64,000 bases of DNA from positions 399,387-463,386 of the forward strand of contig BJOX01000107.1 of assembly GCA_009731375.1 (NCBI GenBank), written 5' to 3'. Every line of letters starts with the position of its first letter. Position 1 is the stretch's first letter. Below the pieces are notes generated by a model. It saw nothing but the letters and a program-made list of their open reading frames with translations. It did no database searches and was not told where the DNA came from. The position numbers and the translations under genes are program-made. Below are positions 31,445 through 42,600 of the stretch, piece by piece. The stretch comes from Paulinella micropora (Eukaryota; Cercozoa; Imbricatea; Euglyphida).

Positions 31445-32242
31445 ATGTCGTTTACGATCTCTAACTTAGAAGACGAAAGGCGAACCCGCAAAAATTTCCT
31501 CCTTCGTGTCTCCTCAAGTGATAAAACAGAATCAAAATCCGCTTCTACTCACAATGGCCGTTTTGTTGTTGATCTACCAGCAACTGGTCGTAATATTGAT
31601 ATAATCAGTGCTTATGTCGTAAAGAGTATCTCTATCCCACATGTTTTCCCAAACATACCGAGTTATGCCAACACTCTCACATTGATTAAAACAACGGGAT
31701 CCGCTACAAAAACGGCAATCGTAACAGAAAATCAATACACCATTGATACATTTATTACCGCCCTTCAATCTGCGATTAATTCAGCAATTACCCCTAACTC
31801 CGTAGTTATAACTTTGAACTCCGTTAATAAATTGAATTTCGCATTCACTGGTGATACGTATGCTTTTGATTATGATAATAGCACGATTAGAGATAAGATA
31901 GGACTAACTGCCGATATTTCGGCCGCGGCGAGTAGCACAATGCAATCCATAGTAAATCTAATTGGTGAAACGGCCGTTTATGTTCATAGTCGTGGTTTAA
32001 ACCAATCTGATTTAGTTGAAGCAAATGGTAATTTCTCTGTCGTCGGTAAATGCAATTTAGATAAGCCCTATGGAGTCCAGTGCTACTTTGAATCGTCAAA
32101 CGATGTTGCTGATTATGTGCCATTTCATACGACGAAAAGTTTAAGGTCTATTGATATTGTCATTAGAAATGCGAATGGAGATGTGCTTGAATGTCCTGTC
32201 AATTTTGAGGTTAGTATTCTTCTCAATGTGTATCATGCTTAA
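31445..32242 (+). CDS. Minor capsid (penton) protein, intact
   Basis: 265 residues with no interruption. Hallmarks of the PLV/virophage penton protein: RNIDIISAYVVKSISIPHVF in the N-terminal part, ENQYTIDTFITALQSAIN, KLNFAFTG, IVNLIGETAVYVHSRGL, LDKPYGVQCYFESSNDVADYV and a C-terminal IDIVIRNANGDVLECPVNFE strand ending in ILLNVYHA. It forms the pentameric vertices. The start ATG 31445 is preceded by a TATAATATAG box. Its preservation beside a wrecked major capsid gene is odd. Confidence 0.85.
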   Translation: MSFTISNLEDERRTRKNFLLRVSSSDKTESKSASTHNGRFVVDLPATGRNIDIISAYVVKSISIPHVFPNIPSYANTLTLIKTTGSATKTAIVTENQYTIDTFITALQSAINSAITPNSVVITLNSVNKLNFAFTGDTYAFDYDNSTIRDKIGLTADISAAASSTMQSIVNLIGETAVYVHSRGLNQSDLVEANGNFSVVGKCNLDKPYGVQCYFESSNDVADYVPFHTTKSLRSIDIVIRNANGDVLECPVNFEVSILLNVYHA

Positions 32243-32266
32243 GAAAAAAAAGAAAATATAAATATA

Positions 32267-32479
32267 ATGACATTCATACAAAACTTAGATATGCTAATCA
32301 TTCTAATCAAAAACATCAACTTACGACGACAACAACAACATAAACAACAAATCCCCTGCGGTGCCAATATCGACCAGTTTTACAAATATTTGAAGGAAAA
32401 TCACGCACAACTAACCGAAGAATTAACAAAGGATAAAGATTTTGAATATATAAAAAATGACAATAGAGATAGAAAATAA
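32267..32479 (+). CDS. Small protein, unknown
   Basis: 70 residues, hydrophobic-then-basic N-terminus (MLIILIKNINLRRQQQHKQQ) and a charged C-terminus. It starts 24 bases after the minor capsid stop. No family recognised and coding status is uncertain. Confidence 0.35.
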   Translation: MTFIQNLDMLIILIKNINLRRQQQHKQQIPCGANIDQFYKYLKENHAQLTEELTKDKDFEYIKNDNRDRK

Positions 32480-32516
32480 AGTTGATAAATAAGCATAAAT
32501 AAAGTTTTTTTTTTGT

Positions 32517-33746
32517 TTAAATCTGATCTTCAATCCAGTTTAATGAAGCATAGATATTTGCGTTTCCACCACTTGTATTTTGTGCGGATATAGTAAATGT
32601 CTTACTTGGTCCTATCTTGATATTATATTGAGACAAACCAATATATACTGATGAACCACCAGATAATACATATGTAAATATCACACTTCCGCCCGTTCTT
32701 GTAGTTCCTGCCGTATCTACTTCGGCCAATGATGTGGCGGTATCGTAATTTGAATAAGAAGGCGATCCTCCTAATGTGGGATTAAGAATAATTCTCGCGA
32801 TACATGTTTTAGTGTCTGAATTGCTGATACATAAATTCTCAAAGTATATTATGTTGTAATTCGTTTTGCTGTTGAATGTGGAGCGGTTTCTAATGGTAAA
32901 TATGGCATTCTCAGTTGATCCTATACTCTTGACATTATCATACGAGTTAGTTATAGCAATAGTCCGATCAATATTCCCTTCAACTGCCAAAAACGTACTA
33001 ACCGTTTTCATTACAACAGATTGAAGGCTTGACGAATATGCCTTCGCATAAATAGCAAACGCCTGATCCAATGATGGAGTAGTAGCAGTGCTCGCGTATT
33101 TAATTGAATGAATTCCTTCCATTCGTCCAGTTCGTGGGTTTTCAATTTTGAATGTAATTTGGCCACTACCCAGATATTGAACAACTATTTCAAACACATT
33201 TAATTTAGTGAAATCAATCGCGGGGAAGTTTCCAGTATTGTTACATTTATCAACATTCCAAGCATATTGACTAACCACATTTTCTACATTTCCCGCCGTT
33301 CTTACGACAGACATTCCCAAGCTTGATTGTCTAAAACATAAATTGTCTGCTGGTGTGCCTATGCCAATATCGCAATTAAAACTATCTGCCGCAATGGATG
33401 ACGGAAACAATGCGGAAAATCTAGCAACTAAGCCCATACCACTTCTATATTTGGCTCGTTCAATAGTCGTGATCTGTGCGGTTGAATTACCTAAGGCTTA
33501 TGTAGTCAAAACCGCCATTGAATTAGCAGATGATACTACCCCGCCATTTGTTTTTGTTTTATCAAAAAATCGCGTATTAATACCATATGTAAATACATTC
33601 TGTAATACTGGCGACAAAGTGGCCGTTCGCAATTTTCCAAAGGCAGTTGTTGGTAAAGCATCTTTTATGCTATCTATTGATAAAGAAGAAGATGACGATG
33701 TAGTTGATGAAGATGGTGTGTTCGTGCTTTGACCAAAAAGGTTCAT
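32517..33746 (-). pseudogene. Fibre-like virion protein starting MNLFGQS, one in-frame stop
   Basis: About 409 codons on minus from ATG 33746. A Ser/Thr-rich N-terminal region (TNTPSSSTTSSSSSL) precedes a β-rich body with IDFTKLNVFEIVVQYLGSG and FKIENPRTGRMEG, motifs I associate with phage/PLV virion proteins of unknown fold. A TAA at 33498-33500 is the only interruption, with Gln fitting at that place. The start is shared with the + strand gene at 33771 through a 24-bp TATA-rich spacer. The MNxFGxS start is like that at 19285. Confidence 0.55.
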
Positions 33747-33770
33747 TTTATATTTTATATAATATAAAAT
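33747..33770. promoter_or_regulatory. Bidirectional TATA-rich promoter candidate
   Basis: Only 24 bases separate two divergent start codons (minus 33746, plus 33771). They consist almost entirely of TATATAA-type sequence readable on both strands, matching the box found before other PLV-A genes. Confidence 0.5.
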
Positions 33771-34046
33771 ATGTCGGCAATAATACGAGAACTCCCAAGT
33801 GATATAGTTGGACACATAAGAACATTTGTTTATTCAGAAATGTCCCCGCAGAATTACAAAAAAGAATTTTGTAATATATGCGGTTTGTCTCGCACATTCC
33901 AGTCACACTCCCCAATTATAGCAGTTGATATTGATAATGTAGATGGTGTTCAGTTTTTCACGATTTGTTCTATTAATTGCTACAGACGAGAGTCTAATAT
34001 TAGAGCAAAATATCGCGAACCGCCTTTAATCGTTGTTAAATATTAA
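33771..34046 (+). CDS. Small zinc-finger-like protein
   Basis: 91 residues, intact. The N-terminus (IRELPSDIVGHIRTFVY) resembles the first helix of an F-box, followed by CNICG and a later CSINC pair that could bind one zinc. The end overlaps the convergent minus gene by 4 bases. Function unknown; F-box-like N-termini are frequent in viruses of protists, but this is only a weak similarity. Confidence 0.45.
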   Translation: MSAIIRELPSDIVGHIRTFVYSEMSPQNYKKEFCNICGLSRTFQSHSPIIAVDIDNVDGVQFFTICSINCYRRESNIRAKYREPPLIVVKY

Positions 34047-34378
34047 TCTTTTTGTTTAAGTAATCTCGTGCTTCTTCTTATTTCTGCCGATTGTTCTTCT
34101 TGTTCTTCTTGTTCTTCTTGTGGGTTTGCTTCTTTTTGCTCTTTGATAAAGTTATTAACAATAACGGCTCCAATCCCGCTCATCTTTCTTAGTTTAGTAT
34201 TTGTTATTATTCCCCCGTGATCGTTGTAAATCTGCTCAAGCAATTTATACTTATCATCTCTGCTCGCTTTTTTGCCTAATGGTTTGTATTTGCTTTCTGC
34301 CGTGTCGTTTTCGCTTTCAATTTCATTAATATTATTTAAATTCAGACATAAATCTATTTTCCGTCTCAATTCTTCCAA
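34043..34378 (-). CDS. Unknown protein with Glu/Gln-rich tail
   Basis: 111 residues, intact. An acidic N-terminal helix precedes a compact region (DDKYKLLEQIYNDHGGIITNTKLRKMSGIGA) that could be a small helix-turn-helix, and an EEQEEQEEQ stretch. It lies 15 bases downstream of the recombinase gene on the same strand, so the two are probably one transcription unit. Confidence 0.45.
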   Translation of the reverse strand: MEELRRKIDLCLNLNNINEIESENDTAESKYKPLGKKASRDDKYKLLEQIYNDHGGIITNTKLRKMSGIGAVIVNNFIKEQKEANPQEEQEEQEEQSAEIRRSTRLLKQKD

Positions 34379-34393
34379 CTCTGTTTTAATCCC

Positions 34394-35364
34394 TTATGCT
34401 TTTATTTCTTCTGGATCTAACACATTAACCCATGAATAACTAAATGAAGCCAGTAAATCGCCATGACCAAGAACATTTGAAACCCATGTATTAAAATTCT
34501 CTAATTTCGGATTGGCGAAATTACTATACGACAAACTAGCATACAGTTTCCGCAACATACTGCTTTTCTGTGTGTATTCCGATAGCCAAGGGAAGATTTT
34601 GATGATTCTTTTGTTTAGTTCATTATTCTTTTGTTTATCAAGCACACCCTCATTGTTAATGATAACTGCTTTTTTCTTTTTGAAATGGTTCCGTATTGAA
34701 TTTACTTTTTCTATAACGAACTGGGGAGTAAAAAGGACTACAGGTCTCTCAGTCCAATTCTTTTCTTGTCCTTCTCTTTTCTTTGCTAGGTTATTTACCC
34801 TCAGCCAACTTGGCTTATCTGGTATCAATTCATACGTGTTTTTATCAAATATTTCCACAGGCCTTGCTCCAATTGCTATCATCAAAGCAAGTAGTTTAAG
34901 ATAAGGGTCATTACTTAGTATCATATCATTCATTTTAGCCATTACATCACGAACATCAATCTGTATTTTTTGTTCATTTTTGGCTTTGACATCTTTCTTA
35001 TACCCCTCAACAATATCAATCCGCTCGTCTTCATTCAGATTAAAGTATTTATCAAGTTTGCTCATTTCATATACTTTTTCACTTTGATGAGGTTCTATTG
35101 CTTTTTTCTCACCTCAGAAAGTCTTTGTCTTCTACTGTTCAAATTAGGATACACAATAGCATATTTTGGATGTATGACTTTTAGTGCCTCAAGCACCTCT
35201 TCATCACTCGTTGGAGTGCTAAATAACGATATAATAGCATTATGAAAGGCGACACTTGGTTTCAACTCACTATCGTAGAAGTTAGACACGACTTCATAAT
35301 TTTACTTTCAGTAGTAGCAACTCTTAACTGCCTAACAAATTTCCTGTCATCTTCGCTCCACATC
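34394..35364 (-). CDS. Tyrosine recombinase resembling telomere resolvases (upstream frameshifts)
   Basis: The main frame (34394-35065, 223 residues from MSKLDKYF) shows Arg68 in AIGARPVEIF, Arg172 in KSSMLRKLYASLSY, and NVLGHGDLLASFSYSWV with His201 and Tyr210. The His-Tyr spacing of nine, the ARPxEI motif and the LGHGD loop match protelomerases (TelK/TelN/ResT group) better than ordinary phage integrases as I recall them. Upstream sequence to about 35364 continues as protein in shifted frames (WSEDDRKFVRQLRVATTES..., NSRRQRLSEV), so the gene was longer and has two indels before a (CTT)n array. In linear viruses with hairpin ends such an enzyme resolves replicated telomeres; here it could also integrate. 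The family assignment is moderately sure, the resolvase subtype less so. Confidence 0.6.
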
Positions 35365-35377
35365 TTAGTGTATATAC

Positions 35378-36109
35378 GACTCCTCCTCCTCCTCCTCCTC
35401 CTTCTTCTTCTTCTTCTTCTTCTTCTTCTTCTTCTTCTTCTTCTTCTTCTTCTTCTTCTTCTTCTTCTTCTTCTTCTTCTTCTTCTTCTTCTCCCTCTCC
35501 CTCTTCCTCTTCCTCTTCTTCCTTTTCCTCCTCCTCCTCCTCCTCTTTGTTTTGTTGCAAACAAACGCTCAAAAATTGCGTCGGTTCTTGATGGAGTGAT
35601 AATTGCCTGACTTTAGACAGGTAGGTAGGTAGGTAGGTAGGCATGCCTGTGTGTCATGTAAAAGTCCCAGAAGAGACGGGCCCAGGCAGGTTTTCTTGTT
35701 CAACGATGTTGTTTCTATTTTTCGGGTTTTGTGGCTCTGCCAACCTACCCTACCAACCTACCTACCTACCTACCTACCTACCCACCCACCTACCCACCTA
35801 CCCACCTACCTACCTACCTACCTACCTGGAGCTCACGGTTTGTTCAACAGAAAAAAATCAACCAAAAAAAAAAAAAAAAAATCAGACGCTCCAACACCCG
35901 AAAAATCGAGACAAAATAGTCGAACAAAAAAATTTGTCAAAAATTTGTCGGTCTGGCCTCTTGTTGGAGGCGCTGTATGTATGTGTACGTATGCTGTGGG
36001 GCCGTAGCTGCATTGGCTCTCTCGGAACTGGCGCAACCCGTATCCTTCTTCTTTTCCTTCTTCTTCTTTCTTCTTCTTTCTTCATCCTTCTTCTCCCTCT
36101 TCCTGCTCA

Positions 36110-36158
<49 letters not shown>

Positions 36159-36197
36159 GTCTCTGGCCCGCTCCCCGCATGATCGGTGTTGCTCTTA

Positions 36198-36234
<37 letters not shown>

Positions 36235-36372
36235 GACCTACCTACCTACCTACTTACTTACTTACTTACCTACCTACCTACCTACCTACCTACTTACTTA
36301 CTTACTTACTTACTTACTTATCTACTTACCTACTTACTTACTTACTTACTTACTTCTTACTTACTTACTTAC

Positions 36373-36403
<31 letters not shown>

Positions 36404-36425
36404 GATTAAGTAAGTAGGTAGGTAA
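35378..36425. repeat. Microsatellite-rich insertion in PLV-A: (CTT)n, (CTAC)n, (CT)n, (CTTA)n
   Basis: Host-style simple repeats occupy the space between the recombinase gene and the right terminal repeat: CTT/CTC at 35378-35560, CTAC at 35756-35826, CT at 36117-36165, and CTTA/CTAC at 36200-36420. The unique stretches between show no recognisable gene. The left side of PLV-A has no counterpart, so the repeats arrived or expanded after integration. Confidence 0.85.
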
Positions 36426-36528
36426 ATTATATTATTTTGATTATTTTAAATTATAAATCAGCAATACCCTCAAAAAATACTAAAATGTTGTTAAAAACCG
36501 CTCGGACGGCTGAGATTAATAGTAACAA

Positions 36529-36569
<41 letters not shown>

Positions 36570-37131
36570 TCGTGTTAGTATTAATCGGTGTCCGAGGCCA
36601 AGTCCAATACCCCGCGGGCGGAAACTTTTATAAAGTGTATAGTAGAGAGTACCCCCCTCTCGGAAAATTTACTTCTTTTTAATAAAAGCTTGGACAACAT
36701 GGACAATATAACATATAGTTAATAGGAAGAAGAATAATATAATAAACACAGAAATTTAACACTTAAAAAGTGTCTAACCTTTAAAAAACCGACTAGGACG
36801 AGGCCGACCATGGGGTTGGACATCCATGGGAGAAGACAATCGCACTCGCCTGCTCTTATATTCACTCGTTGAATTACATACTAAACAGACACCTTATACT
36901 ATGAATAGTATAAAGTAATATGAGCTATACCATAGAAGAACTAAAAGTTTTCCTAAATGCCCCCGATCCCCGACAGCAACGATACAGGGAAAGATATCAA
37001 ATGAAACAAGGAGAAGATTAAAGAACAGTAACATATTTTCTATAACAGGGCGGGCTGTTGTATGTGTCGTATTTTCTGTTTTTTCTGTGCTTGTATTTAA
37101 TGTATGAATGGACAGGTCTATATACATAAAT
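36426..37131. repeat. PLV-A right inverted terminal repeat, internally deleted
   Basis: Inverted match to 10061-11585 with an added (GA)n tract at about 36532-36567. At about 37025 it jumps from within the Lys-rich gene to the outer palindrome arm, losing about 800 bp compared with the left copy. The outermost 100 bp correspond to arm 10061-10180, confirming the element end near 37131. Confidence 0.85.
36919..37025 (+). pseudogene. 5' fragment of the terminal-repeat Lys-rich gene
   Basis: Begins with the same start (MSYTIEELKVFLNAPDP) as the gene at 10701-11111, then frameshifts and is cut by the deletion. Confidence 0.75.
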
Positions 37132-37394
37132 GATATATATATATACATATATATGCATATACATACATACATACATATATATATATATATATTATATATA
37201 TATATACATATATATATATACATATACAAACAACTATATATATATATATGTATATATATAATATGTATGATATAATATGCATGGAGACATACATACATAT
37301 ATTGTCAGAATGACTTTTAATAACCAACTATACTTGCTTTCCATGCAAACGCATATATATTATCTCACACACAGACATATATATTTTCATAATT
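37132..37394. repeat. (TA)n / (TACA)n AT-rich flank
   Basis: Mostly TA and TACA repeats outside the PLV-A right end. Nothing coding seen. Confidence 0.8.
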
Positions 37395-37684
37395 TTGCCT
37401 CTCCCTCGCCGAAGACGTCGCCGAGGTGAGGCACCTGTTTCTGACGGCGAGGACACTGACGCAATGGTGCAGAGCGAAGCTGGAGACACTTCAGACAGTT
37501 CTGACAGTGATGTGTCCCAATTTTCAGAATCAGCATCTACTGTCGCCTCTGCGTCAGTGCAGCAGTCTTTGAGGCCCCTTGAGCCCAGAGCTGCGCGTGG
37601 CGCCCGTACGTCCACATGGGAGCTTCGGTTTTCTGAGGACATTCAGTCGGTGGCTTCTTCTTCCTCCCAGCAGAACACAATGTA
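37395..37684 (+). CDS. Possible Ser-rich 3' exon, unidentified
   Basis: An open stretch of codons with an Arg cluster (RRRRRR), acidic Ser/Asp-rich middle (DTSDSSDSDVSQFSES) and a Gln/Ser-rich end before TAG. GC content and codon use are like the other host-type exons and unlike PLV-A. No clear splice acceptor was found and no family recognised. It could be a terminal exon or part of the neighbouring element. Confidence 0.35.
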
Positions 37685-37685
37685 G

Positions 37686-38255
37686 TGCACGTTGTTTTTT
37701 AGTTTAACTTGACAGCTTTGATGATGGTTGTTTCGGGCTTTGGTTCGGATTTAGGGTTTTTGGGCCTTCTTTGATTTCAGTCATTGTTCCCAACCGGTAA
37801 TCACTACGAGTTTTTGTAATTATTAAACTTCAAAAATATGATATATTTTTCTTTAATGGAAATTCATGTTTCAGATTTTTGAGTTTGTCTTATGAGAAGG
37901 ATTCTAGGGATTCGCTTTCAATTGGCAAGGCACCTCAACGGTTGGCTTTTACAACTTGACCGGTTTCAAAGCTACCTTTCTTCAATCTTGACTCACCAGT
38001 TGCTGCATAAACAATCCTGTCATTATTTTCGTTCCTTCATTTCTTTTTTCAAGTCGTTGTTGTTGCTGTTGTTGTTGTTGTTTTTTTTTTAATTTTTTTT
38101 TTAGCACGAGTTCTAGGAGTTGAAACTAGTAAAACTAGTAAAATATGTTATATTTTAGTCGTGTTATTAATAACATTGGCTTGTTTTTAGAAATTACAGA
38201 AATCACATTGTATTCCTCCGGGTGGGTAAATGAATCCATACGATGGCAGGTCCAA

Positions 38256-38288
<33 letters not shown>

Positions 38289-38543
38289 CTAGATAATGTG
38301 GTGGGGGAGTCATGGTACGGTACCGGTGGATGGGTGGATGGTGGGCGAGTCACTAGAGTCATGGATCTAGTGGATGGATCCCGGATGCATCTGTGTATGG
38401 ATGTACTAGATGGATGGATGCTAGGGATGGATGGATGGATGGATGGATGGATGGATGGATGCTAGGTATGTATGTATGTATGCATGTGTGTGTGTATGTA
38501 TGTATGTATGTATGTATGATGTATGTATGTATGTATGTATGTA
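37686..38543. other. Non-coding sequence with (TA)n, (GGAT)n and (TATG)n
   Basis: No gene was seen. Contains a TA run at 38257-38285, GGAT repeats at 38407-38462 and TATG repeats at 38466-38543, which abut the terminus of the next element. Confidence 0.6.
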
Positions 38544-39640
38544 TGACGAAGTGGTAAATAATAAGGATCCGGTCTCATACCAATGAGACCATATATATTT
38601 TTTTTGCAAACCTGTTTAAATATCATTAAATCTATTGATTATTGCGTGTAAAACGTTTGAATTGAGATAAAACATATTAATAATCACTTTTAGTATTAAT
38701 TTTTTTTTACTTGACAGCGGATCAGCCTAGTATATGTACGCTAAACCGGCTAAGTAAGCTAAATTTGCATGACGCTAATCATGCAGCGATCGCTAAATAC
38801 AGTCATCACTGCGTTTAAATAGTTTGAATTTATATAAAACATGCTTTTAGTACATTATATAAATTTATGAGGAATCACGTTCATATAATAGTATTGTAGT
38901 ATTAGTACAAGGGAGGGGGGGTGGGGGCGTCACTGCCTGGCAATCCCAGTAGATGATCTGAGTGAATTTAACTCGCGCTAGTTGGCTTAAAATGGGCATA
39001 AAAAACGAACTTACATCAAATACAAAGTAACGTACATTAAATATGAAGTAAGTTCGTTCTCTACGGCCACAATGAACAGGCGATCGCGACAAAATTTGGG
39101 GGGGACTCAATCCCTGCAGATGATCTGAGTAAAATTAAATTGCGCAGATCATTTGCGGGGACTTTTTTTTTTTTTTGTTTTTTTGTTTTTTGTTTTTTTT
39201 GTGTGTTGTTTTTTGCGGAGGCCTAGGCAGGAGAAACATCATTGAATGGCTAAATTAGGCAGCGAAAGGGGGGGGGTAAGCGGCAGCCAAGAAGGTAATC
39301 CTAAGCTACAACAAACAGCGCACGAAGCACTGCCAGGCGAATTCATTCGCCATTATCTTCGTCTTCATCTCCTTCCTCATCGCTTGCATCGCGATCGTCA
39401 TTTTCAGGTACAGCTCCGCAATCTTCGCAACCGACAAAATACAAACGCTTTCTATTACGTACACCGCAAATGTCGCATTCCCACTCGCCTGCGCTTGCTT
39501 TCTCTTCCTCCTCGCCATCTTCGTCCATCCCTGAATAGTCAACACGCTTACCTCTAGCCTGTACCTGCCTGCGTTCTTTCGCGACAGTGTCAGTGCCTTC
39601 GCCACGCTTGCGACGGGAACCTCACAAACAAGGCACAAAC
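38544..39640. repeat. Arm of a 1.1-kb inverted repeat (partner 59070-60156)
   Basis: The two arms are almost identical from the TGACGAAGTGG terminus to the intron end just outside the zinc-ribbon exon; beyond 39640 and 59070 they diverge sharply. Small differences are in homopolymers and single bases. Confidence 0.9.
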
Positions 39641-42600
39641 AACCCAAAACAATTTCAAAGCAGTTGCATCGATGCATAACAATCTTTACCTTCGGAACCG
39701 GTTTTGCGCTTCTTGACTGCTGGTGGGCTAGCATCGATATCCTTCTCACCTTTTCCCCTTCCACGCTTACCTCCCTTGCGGCCCTTAGCCTTTGGCTCAT
39801 CGAGGCTCGTTGCTTCATCTAGACGCGCTCGCAACTCCGCCACTTTACCTTCTGTGGGCAAACCCATAGCCTCAAGCAATGTAACGCACTGTGCCTTGGG
39901 CACGCTACTATATTTGCCTTTGGCACGCTTCTTCTTAACTCTTTGCTTGGCCTTCAAATTGCGAAAGTACTTAATCTTCTCTTCCCTTTCCATCCCTGCT
40001 GTTGCATCGGACTGCTCCAACACAAACCCTGACTCCACGCCCGTAACCCCGCCCCTGCGGTTTGGGCACGTTTTCCCCTTTCCATGGGCAGGCTGCGGTG
40101 ACTTGGTGGCCTGTGTGCAAAACTCACACCGCAGACCCGCAACATCGTCATGCCGCATATCCAGTACCACGCGCTGTGCATCACGCACATCGCTGGTGTA
40201 AGCTCCATATGCTACACCCGGCAAACTAAAGACCCTGCCAGCGTCGGTGTCCTGAGAATACTTGAAGGAGCGCAACGAGGGAAACTGCCAGTCACTGATT
40301 CCGCGAAGCTTGATCTGGTTTTTGTCCGCCCAAGCCATTATTACATCCATCTCATGCCCATATAAACGAACATTTGAATATCCGGCGTTAGAAGCAGACT
40401 CCAACCAGTCTGAAACCAGAGAAAACCCGCGGCCTTGCTCAACCTGATCTTTAGTGAAAACCCTAGTCAGGTTTCTCTTAGCTCCATCACATGGATTCCA
40501 CGCGTGATTTGGACAGAGCACATGCGCCTCCACATCCACACCACACCATAAAGGCTATGATAGCACGACTCTGAATAAATAAAGGCTCTACTGGTAAAAT
40601 CACTGCCGCCATCACCAGTTCGTACGCCAGGACCTGGCAGCGAAGAGAGTTCACCACTCCCCCCATCCTTCTTGCTGCGGAAGTGATAAGCCCAGGTGTA
40701 ACGCGTGGTTGCCTCTGAATGCTCGCACAACATGAAGTTATGAAGGTATTCATACTTCAGCTGGCCATGCGAGTCGCGTTGAACAAGAGTAAAAAGGAGA
40801 TCGTTGATCTTTGTACCATTTTCGGAATACCAGGCAAGGTAGTCTTGATAAATGACCCACTGGCCACTCCCTGCCTCCAAACCATAAATGCGAGCCTGCA
40901 CAAAGCTGACAGCAAAAATATAAGCATGAAGCCACAGCATAAATCAGAATGACGCTCTTTGACATAACTAACCTCACCGGAAGTTTGTTTCACACCTAAT
41001 CCGACTATTAGATGCCACTCAAGGACAGACAGGGCGGGCGAGAGCAAACAAGCAGCAGACTTGAGCAAAAGCAGCAGTGCTAGGCAGGCAAAAATACAAG
41101 CATGAAGCCACAACATAAATCAGAATGACGTTCTTTGACATAACTAACCTCACCGGAAGTTTGTTCCACACCTAATCCGACTATTAGATGCCACTCAAGG
41201 CCACAGACAGGGCGGGCGAGAGCAAACAAGCAGCAGACTTGAGCAAAAGCAGCAGTGCTAGGCAGGCAAAAATACAAGCATGAAGCCACAACATAAATCA
41301 GAATGACGTTCTTTGACATAACTAACCTCACCGGAAGTTTGTTTCACACCTAATCCGACTATTAGATGCCACTCAAGGCCACAGACAGGGCGGGCGAGAG
41401 CAAACAAGCAGCAGACTTGAGAAAAAGCAGCAGTGCTAGGCAGGCAAAAATACAAGCATGAAGCCACAGCATAAATCAGAATGACGCTCTTTGACATAAC
41501 TAACCTCACCGGAAGTTTGTTTTACACCTAATCCGACTATTAGATGCCACTCAAGGCCATAGACTGGACGGGCGAGCGCAAACAGACAGCAGACTTGAGC
41601 AAAAGTGCCGGCTGGCAGTCGTGCGTGGTACTGACAGAAGAAGGCATGCCAATATGCAATCATGAATATCATCATAATTATTATCATCAGATAATTACCT
41701 ACGTTGCATTTCATACTGTCGGAAATGAATCTCACACTTGTTCTTGTTCTGCTTGAGTTGGAGAATCTTCTTGGGCTTGCGGGCAGCTCCGGTCTTAGCC
41801 TCTTCTCGCTTTAACTCAGCGCACCATTTGTCGTAATTGTCATGCCACTTGCACGGTACTGTCTTGGTAATGCACATGAACGAGACTTTCTGATCGGCCA
41901 GAATTTTGTTGAAGGTTTTTCGAGTTCGTGGTTGGTAAAAATGACGGCATTCCCGGCCACACATACCTCCGCATGTATACGCTGCCGCATTCGCCGAAAC
42001 CCACTTCGTCGCCTTCAACTCAACCACAAGGGCCTCTACACTACCAGCACTTAGCACCATTTGCTTGAAGATAGTCTTGAAAAGCGTATCTGTGTAGTTA
42101 TGGTGAAAACTATCTAGGTTACCGTACCAGTAAAGAGTCTCACGACCGGACTTATGGCCCATCGCCTCTAGAACTACTTTCTTGGTGATGCTTTTTTCTA
42201 AAACTGAAATTCCTTCGCGTTGTTCCTCGGCAGCTCGCTTTTGATTGAAAACATCTACAGGCACAGCCTCGCCTTTTGCTGCACGCTCCTCTAGCTGCCT
42301 TTCTACACGTGCAGCTTTCGCAGCGTACTTGTTGTTGATAGAAACTCTGAAATCGTTCCACTCTTGAGAAGTCATGAGTCCCCTCATTCTTCCAACCATT
42401 TTCTGCTTGTGCGCTGCTCTAGCTTGCATGCTTTCCAAAACACTCTTGACAGCGTTAGCGGCTGCAGCCTCTGCCTTGTTGCGGCGCAGAAGTGCGCTGG
42501 TTTCAGGAAACATCCTCTCCCCTTCACCTGACATGAGCATTTCCTGCAACGCTTTGTCATCAGGGTAGTCGTCAGCTACTTTGCGGGCTGTCCGTTGTCT

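Larger units (their letters stand above)
10061..37131. mobile_element. PLV-A: endogenous polinton-like virus, about 27 kb
   Basis: The boundaries come from inverted terminal repeats whose outermost sequences match: the 28-bp block around GGACAGGTCTATATACATAA occurs inverted at about 10068-10090 and directly at about 37107-37130. Between them lie double-jelly-roll major capsid, minor capsid, packaging ATPase, AEP primase-SF3 helicase, S74 fibre and tyrosine recombinase genes, the usual PLV set. Length fits the PLV range (roughly 15-40 kb). There is no DNA polymerase B and no retroviral integrase, which argues against a classical Maverick/Polinton. Most genes are broken. Target-site duplications cannot be read because both flanks are TA-rich. 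The length includes a 2.9-kb piggyBac-like insertion and about 1 kb of microsatellites. Confidence 0.85.

Noticed and set aside
35262-35564. Arg-rich and Glu-rich frames
   Set aside because: Arise from the (CTT)/(CTC) array next to the recombinase gene.
10061-37131. Classical Maverick/Polinton
   Set aside because: No protein-primed DNA polymerase B or retroviral integrase; the replication gene is a primase-helicase, as in PLVs and virophages.
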